Shown: positions 8,114 through 17,286 of the stretch, one piece after another | Position numbering within the stretch: the first letter of the stretch is position 1 | Layout of the letters: each line of letters begins with the position of its first letter | NCBI GenBank assembly: GCA_027600665.1 | Contig: JADGJL010000343.1 | Span: 1-24,433 of the forward strand | Reading direction: 5' to 3' | From: Irineochytrium annulatum | Taxonomy: Eukaryota; Chytridiomycota; Chytridiomycetes; Chytridiales; Chytridiaceae | Length of the DNA stretch: 24,433 bases | The notes under the pieces: generated by a model | Seen by the model: the letters and a program-made list of their open reading frames with translations, nothing else | The model's database searches: none | Told to the model about the DNA's origin: nothing | Made by a program: the position numbers and the translations under genes

Positions 8114-11100
8114 TCACGTCGAGAACCGAGTCGGGAACATCTGGAGGCCAATGATCTCGTCCGAGTATTTGATTGGGCTCACTAAAAGAGGACGGGAAGT
8201 AAGCAATTTACCAGGTGGGCGGAATGAAGCAAGAAAACTCACATGCGCGCTTTACGACGCCCCTGATGATGGAGTAGACGTAGAGAAGAATACCGCTGCC
8301 TAACGCGACGACCCACGCAAGTGGCGTGAGGTGGCATTGCGTCTGGAACGCGACGTTGAGCGGGGGGATGTAGACGATAGCCATCGTGAACGCGCAGCCA
8401 CAAAACAAGCCGACGAAGGAGTAGAGGTTGGCGAACATGAATCTCCCGAACGGAAGCGTCAACCGGGCCTTGCAAATGAACAGGTTAAAGCACTGCTGGA
8501 TCATGAGGGCGAGGTAGAAGGCCGACTGGCCGTAGGCAAGCGCGTCCGACTGCGCGTCAACGCTGTACAGTTGTCCGTGGGCGGTGAAGGGCTGCGGGTT
8601 CGACGATCCGAACCAGCTGCCGGCGTTCTGCTGCAGATCCGTAGGCGTGAGGCCGTAGTGGTACCAGATAGCGAAGAAGTAGGACGCAAAACACCCAATG
8701 GACATGATTGTGCCGGCCTCAAGGTACGAGTAACAAAGCAGGTCGCCGTCGACGAGTGTCTGCTCGTCCGTCTTCTCGAAGGACTCCTTCCAATACCGCT
8801 TCGACACGAGCTTCTTGCAGCCCCTGACGAAGCTCTGGACTTTGCTTGGCTCCTCGTGGTGATCGTCGTCGTGCCCCTCTTCGATTGCCGCCAGCCCCTT
8901 CGCCTTCCGCTCCGCATCCCGCTCCTCGCGGTCGAGTTGCTTCCGCTTGTTGAGCCTCTCAACACTCTCGGGGTTGACGGGTTTACGGGGTTGCAGTTTC
9001 ATCAGGCCCGTCGGGTTCTCAGAGGGGTCGTAGGCGTAAGATAGGGCCATGAAGAGTTCGAAGCCAAGATCGACAACGAGAATTTGGACGGCGTTCAGGG
9101 GCAGGGGCAGCGGGACGGCGATGTAGAGCAGATTTGCGTAAACTTCCGGCATTGTGTGAGTGACGGTGTACTGGATTGACTTCTTCAGGTTCTGGAAAAT
9201 CAAACGGCCCTCCTCGATGCCGGAGACAGACGAGGCGAAGTTGTCGTCAAGCAGAATCATGGCGGCGGCTAAATGATAGCAGGCAAGCAGGCATTAGTAC
9301 GGCAAAATCAACAGATGATATCTTCAGTCCAAATTACAAACCCTCCTTTGAGACATCCGAACCGGAGATGTTCATCGCGATACCCAAGTCGGCCTTCTTA
9401 AGCGCGGGCGAGTCGTTGACACCGTCTCCGGTGACACCGACGATGTGCCCCCTGCCTTGCGCCCTTTTCACGATCTGCAGCTTGTGCTTCGGGCTTGTCC
9501 TAGCGAAAATGATCTCGTCTTTTGAGAAAATATTGTCCCAATCCGCGTCTGTCAGCTTGTCGATCCTCTCGCCGTGGATAACAATGGCGTGTACATCTGA
9601 CTCGGGAACCTGATCCTCCGGAACACCGCGCTTCTTGGCGACAAGCGCCTTCGTGTCCTGAAGCATAAGGTTGATCTTCCTCCCGATGGCCTCGGCCGTG
9701 AGTGGGTGGTCACCGGTGACCATCATGACCTTAATACCGGCGGCACGGCACTTGCCAACAGCCTCACGGACACCGTGCTTGGGCGGGTCCTCGAGCGAGA
9801 CAAGGCCGTAGAAGGTGAAGTCCTTAGTAGGGTAGTTCGCGGGTTCCTTCTCGAAGACGAAATCCGCGGGGTACGTCTTCTCCGGCAGAGCGAGGGCGGC
9901 GAACGCCAGCACACGGTGGCCCTTAGACGCCATGTAGGTGTACGTCTCGTCGAACTTGGCCGCATGCTCAGGAGTCAGGGGCACAGCATCGGTACCGTCG
10001 AAGACCGTGTTGCAAAGCTTCAAAATCCTCTCGGGGGCGCCTTTGATGTACAACATCAACGGTCCGTTCTTGTGCTGCTTCTTGTGGATCGTCATGGCCC
10101 ACTTGTTCTCCGAGTTGAAAGGGATCTCAAACACCTTCGGGTATTTGTCGTGGAGGCCGTCGAAGTTGTCGAGCTTAGTCGCGGCACACCGAATCAAACC
10201 AGCCTCAGTAGCGTCTCCGATGATCTCACGCTCGGCAATAGGCACGTCCGTCGACTTAAACTTCGCCTTGCAGCAAAGGGAGGAGATGTGAATAACTTCG
10301 TTCGGGCCCTCCTTAGTGAGGTCAAGAGGAATGGCGTTCTCGGACTCGACAGCGCCAACGGCAAGGTTTTGAGCGTAGTAGAGCTGCAGGCCGGACCAGA
10401 CGTAGGTTAAAGTCATCTGGTTGCGCGTCAGGGTGCCAGTCTTATCGGTGGCAAGGAGGGTGATAGCGCCGAGCGTTTCGACACCCTGAAGATCCTTGAC
10501 AAGCACTTGCCGGGTCGACATACGCTTCGCGGCGATGGTTAAAAGCATCTGGTGGCGTTAAGGATTAAAGACGTTCCATCGTATGCGAATGCAAAACTCA
10601 CGGTCACGGTGGCCGGGAGACCCTCGGGTACGAAGGCAACGAAAGTACCAATAGCAAAGTTCAGAGAGACAGCGAAGGAGTTAGCCTTAGCAGTCATGGA
10701 GACGATGAAGAAGACAATGGCGACAATGGCTGTAATACAATTGGAGTCAATCGTTGTCAAAACCCCATGATCTACAGAAAACGCACCAGCAACACCGGCG
10801 ATTGTATAAACGAAGTGCTCAATCTCCATCGACATGGGCGACTCCCTCCTCTGCTCCCCAGTCGTGAGCGACGCAATCTGTCCGATAACGGTATTGTCAC
10901 CAGTCCTGATGACGACACCAAAGCCGTCGCCATTGACACAGAGAGTTCCGTTAAAAACAAGGTTCGTCGCCTCGAGAGGGGTCTCGTGCGAGTTGCGGTT
11001 GTGACGCTCTTGAGGCTCGGCCTCGCCAGTCAAGGACGAGTTGTCGACCTTCATGTCGGTCGACGCGAAAAGGATTACATCGGCCGGAACTTTGTCACCC

Positions 11101-12367
11101 ATACGGATTTGGACGACGTCGCCAACTACGAGCTCCTTTGCCGATATTTGCTCAATTTTACCATCGCGGAGGACGTAGCAGTTAGCGGGGATCAAGTTCT
11201 ATGTTTCTTGTTAGCATGTCTTTCAAAATGGATCGCAAAGATACACACCAGGAAAGACTCAAGAATGGCCTGTGATTTTTGGACTTGGTAAAATTCGATC
11301 GTTGCATTCATAAACGCGACGAAAATAACGATACCACCGAGGTAGGCCTGGAGGTAGACAAAATAAGTCAGTACCACGATTGGCAGGGTCGAAAGGGTGG
11401 ACGTGCGAGCTGGTGTTTCAGTAGCGGTCGGGACTACTCCCCGTGATACACGCATGCCCGCCACATCCTCAGGCAGCCAATTGCGCAGTCCCATCCCTAA
11501 TCCATTATATCGACTCCCAGCATCGCACCAATACTAACGTTCTGCTTGTTGTTCTGGTAGTCGATAGCCAAGACAATGTAGGCGGCCACACCGGCAATGA
11601 TCAGCATAAGATTGAACAGGCCGAAAAGAATGTCGCAGAAGCGAAGAAAAGCGTTTCTCTTCTTCGGCGGCGTCAACATGTTGGGACCGTACTCTTGCAA
11701 CCGCCTCGCTGCCTCTTCCGAAGTCAAACCCTTCGATTCGCCGGGCTTTGCGCTGTTGAATGAGGTGTGGTGGAAAGCCATGAGCTCCTCAAAGCTCATC
11801 AGGTGCTCCGTCTGCGTTAAATGAAGATGATGAGCCTGGGATCATCCAAAGCCTAACTGCGCTCAAAAGCAACAAATCGGAAGAAGACGAAGCAGAGAAG
11901 GAAAATAGACAAGAAGAATAACAACTCACGATGTCGAGCTTTTTTTCCTCGTCCTTGTTGGCCGCCTTCACCTCCTTAACGACAGGCTTCGGCTGAACCG
12001 GCGCCGGCGCTGAATCCACGACCTGCACCGCGGGTTCCGGCAGCTTCTTTTCCACCACAACGGCGTCCTCTGCTGGCGGCGTCACCGCGATAGCAGCGGG
12101 GGCCTGGACGGGCGCAGCCTCCGGCTGAACCTCGGGCTTCGCCTCCTTCGCCTCCACGACCGGCACCGGCGCCGACATGGGGGCCTCCACGACGGGCTCC
12201 ACGGGTGCCGGGGCAGCCGGGGCGACGATGGACGCGGGATCGGGCGCGGCCACGGGCACGATGGGCACCACGGGCGCGGCGACGTGCTCCGCGGCGGGCA
12301 GGACCTCAGGGGTTCCGTTGGCGACCGCGGGCGGCGCCGACTCCTCCTTGTTGTTCTCGTCCGACAT
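8114..12367 (-). CDS. Type IIC P-type cation ATPase (Na+/K+-ATPase alpha-like)
   Basis: Eight exons (11930-12367, 11539-11811, 11249-11347, 10787-11198, 10602-10729, 9342-10548, 8243-9268, 8114-8181) join in frame to 1216 aa. Residues 1-146 are an Ala/Pro/Val/Glu-rich extension absent from animal alpha subunits. The P-type core follows: SSLTGEAEPQ (actuator TGE loop), VPEGLPATVT in M4, LLATDKTGTLT with phosphorylated Asp485, KGAPERIL (nucleotide domain), MVTGDHPLTA and VTGDGVNDSPALKKAD. The C-terminal membrane half has M5 THTMPEVYANLL, M6 VVDLGFEL and M7-M10. By position, Glu894 and Asp919 match the Na,K-ATPase ligands Glu779 and Asp804, while His890, Thr891 and Glu923 replace Ser775, Asn776 and Asp808. 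The M6-M7 loop carries a charged insertion (KRKQLDREERDAERKAKG, HDDDHHEE). The likely role is ATP-driven Na+ and/or K+ transport at the plasma membrane; ion selectivity cannot be read from sequence. No beta-subunit gene is in this window. Branch-like TACTAATG is visible in the intron at 9269-9341. Confidence 0.93.
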
Positions 12368-12645
12368 TATCGCTTCGCGGGTTGCTGCTGGTTGATGATG
12401 AGGAGGTCCGGGTGTGTTGTTCCTTCCGGCGCTCGGATGACAGCGCGATGAAGCCGATGACGATGATCACCGCGTTGATAAGACTGCGGCTGAATGACGG
12501 CCTCGAGGGTTGATGCCGACGGCTTCGACGGCGCCTTCGAGGACGGTACGGCGACGGGGCGACGGCAGAGTGATTGGATTAGGGCGGGCTCTGTCAAGTC
12601 GATGAACGGGCTCGGCCCTTATTTTTGAAGGAAGAAAATCGTGTA

Positions 12646-12673
12646 CAGACCCGCTCAATTTTCGAGCGGTCTG
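12646..12673. repeat. Bulged inverted repeat upstream of the ATPase gene
   Basis: CAGAC-C-CGCTC (12646-12656) pairs with GAGCG-GTCTG (12664-12673), giving ten pairs with one bulged C and a 7-nt loop. It is about 280 nt upstream of the ATPase ATG, in promoter or 5' UTR. Function unknown; may be chance. Confidence 0.5.
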
Positions 12674-14097
12674 ATTCGTCAACTCCTTTCTGGCGCCAAG
12701 GTACTCAAGCTCGATGAGGCATGAGGCGTCCTGATTCGCCCTAAGATGCCTCTGTGGCGGTGGCGGCGTATTGGAAAGACTTTGCCTGTTGACAAGCGTC
12801 CCTTCTCAGGGACTTTTCTGATCGCGAGAGACAAACGCGTAACCGGAGTGATGGGCGTATGAAATTTATTGTTATGACTTACGAAGGGAGGCTCTGTCAT
12901 CGTCGCATACGAAGGCTGTTGGATTTGACGGTGGTCCGGAACGAGTGAATGACAGGCCGCACCAGCCTCCCTGGCAGGATCTGCTTGCAGCCGAAGTTAT
13001 CCGAGAGCTTACCAGGTAACGCCTGATTACATCCATTTTAGGAATTGCCATTTTCCGCCAGCGGCGATAACAGCAAGTGAATCGTTTAATATGGATTTGT
13101 GCTTACGATTCGCTACAAAGTCTCCCTGCGGATGGTGATTTTATTTGTACTCATACGTCTTTGCTGATTACATTTCTTTGCCTAAAGATCATCCGCAGTT
13201 CACGCCAGACTTATCGCGAGGACCGATTGCACTTGCAGGCGACACTTTTGTGTTATCGCATATGAGTTTACTTGCAAACCTTATGAATGCCTCTTCCTTG
13301 CTGTCATTTCAACGCATGAAACTCACGCGGCGGATGTTCGTGATACGGAGGTAAAACAGCGCCAACTGCTTTTTAAGGCAACTGTCGCGCACAGTGTTTC
13401 TGATTGTTTGCTGCAGGCGGCTACAGTGTAGAGCTTTATTTGCAATCAGTAGTTGACATTTTGGAGATGCATGGAGGCTGAACGTTTTGCGAAGTAAAGC
13501 TATCAAGTCGCGAGAGTCAAGCCCGGCGATATTGCATTTAATGTACGGCCATGACACGTTCCACAAGTCCGGAACGGGTTCTTCATTGTTTTTCCTACGC
13601 CGGTCTCTTCGTCGTTAAATTCTCAAGCACAGCGCCCTGATATCAGGAACTGCTATACGCCCTTGTGTGGCGGCGGCGCTTCGACAAGAGACACTACATC
13701 GCGCCTATATGATGGTATGTTCGTTTTTACGTCGAATTTTTTCCCGTGATTCTTTTCCTCCTTATCGCTTGTTCTAACGATTTTCGAACCATCTCCACTG
13801 CACCTTTCATATCGCCCTCGGACCCATTACTTGGTCACCCATTCCCGCTGCACGCGAGTTTGGCACACATGCACGGATGCTGTGAATCAAAAATGTGGAA
13901 TGCGGGATCAATTCTTGAGGCCGGTATCAGAAGGAAGAGGACTGATCAGCAGCCAGAGCGTTTGTTGAACGGGGTGGATGTTTGAGGGAGTGCCGGAGGG
14001 CGCTAGAACAGCCGCGAAGCGGTAGTTGAAAGTAGGTTGTGGACATGTTCACTTCTCTGTTGCTGCCCGACCTCTTGTGTGCCATTCCAACGCCGTC

Positions 14098-14223
14098 GGT
14101 TTGCAAGTGCGCCGTGACCTCGCCCTGCAAGACCAAGGTCGGTATTCGTGTCTCTCCTGTGGTTTGCAAGTGCGCCGTGACCTCGCCCTGCAAAACCAAG
14201 GTCGGTATTCGTGTCTCTCCTGT
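14098..14223. repeat. 63-bp tandem duplication, two copies, one mismatch
   Basis: Copy 1 is 14098-14160 and copy 2 is 14161-14223. They are identical except G/A in GCAAGACC versus GCAAAACC. The unit is 21 codons long, so it leaves open frames unbroken on both strands. The near identity points to a recent duplication. No gene can be assigned to it. Confidence 0.95.
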
Positions 14224-15120
14224 TATTAGTTTTTGATTTCGGCTTACTTCCCGAAATTTTTTGCCGCCTCCGACTTTTGGTAAACGACCAAGGAGGAGAC
14301 CGCCGCAGCCGCCAAGTTGGATTTCGTCTCCTGCGTTGGTATCGTAACAGCTGTGAGGCAAAATCTTTGACGACTGAGTCAATTCGGTATCGTTCAACCT
14401 GTATCGTCTTGGCGCGAATTCCGCACTACTCTAATGTGACGGCCAATGTTTGCGCCTTAGAAAGCAATACGTCATGTTTAGAAGATTTTTAGCTTTGGAA
14501 TCTTTTTATGTGTGTGCTTTGATAACGAATAATCTATGTTTTATGCGTGGCGGCTCCTTTGCTATGCTCCGGTCACCCGGCGACGGCCCATTGGGCGGCC
14601 TAGGCCGCGCCACTGCAACTCGACCATTGTGCTGTCAAGGGCCATGGGAGTGGTGGTGATCTCGCTATAGTTTTGAAGCCTTTTCATCATCGAAAATCGT
14701 CATCCAAATCGAGGTAGGCATCACAACACCCCCTCTCTCTTCCTCTTCCCCGTCCTCTCCTGACCGCACGGCACCCCACGCGTGAGTGCTGCAATGACTT
14801 GGACTGGTAGTGAGCTGAGCTGCGACCGAGGACAGAGGGCACGAGAGAATTGGCTGGAAGGGGCCAGGGCAGCACGGACGCTGGTCGGAACCGGGAAGGG
14901 AGGGGTTCAGTCATGGATGCCTGCAACGGGCTCGTCGTCGACGGCAGGGTGGGTCCCGGGGGCGGCTTTCCAGCCGCCGTCAACCGGCCGCGGTGCCTTC
15001 AGATCGTGCTCCTGTCAAATTCCCTACCTCAAGCCTCTTTAACACAACCTTTATCTCCAGAACCAAGTTCGCGACTACTACACCGTCTCCTGCAAGTTTT
15101 ACATCTCGGACAATCAAAGA

Positions 15121-15878
15121 ATGTTCTCTTTCACCAAGCTCGCCCTCTTGGCCGTTGCGGTCACCGCCGTCGTTGTTGAGGCTGGTAAGAATCTTTTGCA
15201 TAGTTACGCGTAAGATGGGATACAGGATAGGGTACGGGACGCTCATGGTCGAAGACCTCTTAGGATACACCTTCGTGTTGCTGACTCTTCTCTTACTCCC
15301 TACCAGCCCCGGCCAGGCCCGACCACGGCCTCGCGCAGGCCCACCGGCAGTCCCTGAAGCAGGTCGCCGCCGACCACAAGGCCGCGGCCGAGCAGAACAA
15401 GGCCACCGGCCGCCGCAACGTCGTCCGTCGCCAGGCTCCCAAGAAGCAAGCCCCCGTTCGCTCCGGAGCCCGCGACCCCAACCCGCACTCGCACAAGACC
15501 GCGCCCCCGCGCCACAACGCCGCCGCTGCCACCACGGTCGCCGCCGTCGCCGCCACGGGTACCGTCAAGGCCGCCACGGGCACTGTCGCTGCCGTCGCCG
15601 CCACCGGCACGGCCAAGGCCGCCACGGGCACCGTCGCCGCCGTCGCCGCTTCTGGCACCGTGAAGGCCTCCGTCGCCGCCGTCGCCTCCGGCACCGTGAA
15701 GGCGTCCGGCGCCGTCGCCACAGGCTCCACCGGCACCGGCACCGGCACCGGCGCAAGCGGCAATGTCGGGGGAGAGTATGGCTCTGAGTATGGGTACTAC
15801 AGCGCCGGAGTCCGTGGGGACGTGAAGATGGGCGCCGTCGTTGGGATGGTGGCGGTCGCGAGCCTGTTCATGCTTTAA
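15121..15878 (+). CDS. Small secreted Ala/Thr/Val-repeat protein, probable GPI-anchored wall protein
   Basis: Two exons, 15121-15184 and 15307-15878 (GTAAGA donor, CAG acceptor), join in frame to 211 aa. Residues 1-21 (MFSFTKLALLAVAVTAVVVE) form a clear signal peptide, probably cleaved after an Ala near 21-23. Next is a basic, Gln/Ala-rich segment with NVVRRQ, a possible Kex2-type dibasic site, and KKQAP. From about residue 93 the protein is nearly all Ala, Thr/Ser, Val, Gly and Lys in degenerate repeats, followed by a (GT)n-like stretch and GEYGSEYGYYSAG. The C terminus is a small-residue region then a hydrophobic tail (MGAVVGMVAVASLFML), the usual layout of a GPI-attachment signal. Thr/Ser-rich repeats in such proteins are often O-mannosylated. 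I recognise no specific family; wall or surface location is inferred from the two ends of the protein. Confidence 0.8.
15537..15707 (+). repeat. Intragenic degenerate repeat array (16- and 12/13-codon units)
   Basis: Units start with Val-Ala-Ala-Val-Ala at 15537, 15585, 15633 and 15672. The first two are 48 nt (VAAVAATGTxKAATGT) and the later ones are 39 and 36 nt (VAAVA[A]SGTVKAS). Nucleotide similarity is high, with GCCGCCGTCGCC recurring, so copy-number change by slippage or unequal exchange is likely. Confidence 0.85.
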
Positions 15879-17286
15879 AGTGGGGTAGCTTTTTATGGGT
15901 TTAGAATAGTTGTCATGCGTGGGTTGAGAGTTTGTGCAAAAGGTTCGCTTTCTCGGTTTTCCCTTTTTTTTTATAGCCAGCAGCGAGCGATCCCCTCTAG
16001 TTTCATGCTAGAGCGAGTCGCTTTGTTGGGATTTAGAGTACACGAAGTTAAAACAAATCGCTCCCATCGCTTTGGCGTAGATTTGCACACATTCGATCTC
16101 TGCATGTCTAAACAAAAGGAGAGCTTTTCTCGCTGTCCTTTCTACCTCCAGGTCGGAGGGTCGAAGAGAAGTGGTCATCGGGATATCGTAAAGCACACAA
16201 TATAACATCCGGGTATGTGGGCTGAGCCTGGGGAATGCATGTCGTAGTCTAAATTCAATGTTAGAGAAGCGATTCTTCACAGCTCGACCCTCCACATCAT
16301 CATGCCACAACCTAACATTTAGAGTAAAATTCAGTCTTGTTTAGCCGTGACTTTAAATCGCTTGAAGGCCTAACCGCTTGAGGGCCATCCTACACGCCAA
16401 CCGCTGCGACGTTCTCCTTCTCAGCGTCTCCTCTGATCACTAATGGACTCTAGTAGCATGTCATCCTTTCAACCTACAGCCTAGCTGCGTGCCCATCAGC
16501 GAGACCTTGTTCTGCGTTCTGCACACAAGAAGGTCTCATTTGTTGAAGATAGATGACACTGCCTAGGTATCCGTCTACACAGCCTTTTATAGTAAACAAC
16601 TTCCTATGCAGTCCAATACTAGCGAGGTATGTTAGAGGAGCAACGGGGCCGAAAAGGCCACAGGCATCGAAGGCAAGGGGAATAGGTCCTTTCTTGCGTT
16701 CACGGCATATCGTAGCATCGTCGGGTAAGACAGCTCCACCTCCAGCACCGAGGCGCCAACACGAGGCGTCAATCCAAGGGACGGTTGGAGATGGCTCGAG
16801 ATGGTTGTGTCGAGGCAGTTACCTCTTCACATCCATAAATTTACATCCTCCAAGTCGTCCGATAATATCAGTTTCACCAGGTGTGTACCCATCTTAAGGT
16901 TACCAGCATTGAACGACGGTGCTGAGCTCACGTCGGCCTCATATTGCAAGCGAGTATGGATGTTTATAACTGTTCTTGCCTCAATTACATTTTACTTCTT
17001 ATATAAATACTGATATACATATATTCGGACACCTTAAACGTAGCCGAATTCCTTGCGGAAGACAAGAACCGCCTTGTCTTGGCAATACGTTAAAAAGCAG
17101 GCACTTAAATGGCTGAAGCTCGCCGTTTGTCAAGGAGTTGCAGTGTCGGTGTGACTGACTTACTTGTGGCGTGACCCTGCTGTGGTGGGCGGTTTTCGCG
17201 GCTGTCGGCCCCTGTCTCGACCGTGTTTGGGCGGGAGTTGATACAGCAACAAGAAGTCGAACCAACGAGACCACCCACTGACCAGC
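15879..17286. other. Intergenic stretch between repeat-protein gene and 7TM-RGS gene
   Basis: No supported gene. The start should be the 3' UTR of the repeat-protein gene (T-rich at 15957-15975). A 114-codon open frame on the minus strand (16474-16818) has some protein-like features and is discussed as a finding. The last 300 nt should hold the promoter of the 7TM-RGS gene. Confidence 0.5.
17000..17009 (+). promoter_or_regulatory. TATA-like box upstream of the 7TM-RGS gene
   Basis: TATATAAATA lies 278 nt upstream of the ATG at 17287. It matches a TATA consensus, but the surrounding stretch is AT-rich and the transcription start is unknown, so this is tentative. Confidence 0.25.

Larger units (their letters stand above)
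12368..15120. other. Intergenic: divergent 5' flanks of the ATPase and the repeat-protein genes
   Basis: About 2.75 kb between two divergently transcribed genes. No conserved coding region was found. Short open frames, for example 13139-13354 plus and 13927-14397 minus, match no domain known to me and their base composition differs from the true exons. A 63-bp tandem duplication (14098-14223) and a hairpin (12646-12673) are listed separately. The CT-rich stretch just before 15121 (CTTTAACACAACC, CTCC) is typical of a fungal transcription-start region. A 14-bp perfect palindrome GCGGCCTAGGCCGC lies at 14595-14608. Confidence 0.5.

Noticed and set aside
8331..9044. 237-codon plus-strand open frame opposite the ATPase
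   Set aside because: Antisense shadow of the M7-M10 coding exon; composition is Arg/Val/Glu-rich with no recognisable features.
13139..13354. Short plus-strand frame containing DYISLPKDHPQFTPDLSRG
   Set aside because: It looks mildly protein-like but is AT-richer than the true exons, lacks an ATG at its start, and no neighbouring exons could be joined.
13777..13790. TTCGAACC-like string on the minus strand resembling a tRNA B box
   Set aside because: No T-stem, acceptor stem or anticodon arm can be paired around it.
13927..14397. 156-codon minus-strand open frame spanning the 63-bp duplication
   Set aside because: Part of its length comes from the duplication itself; no signal, domain or splice context supports a protein, so only the repeat is annotated.
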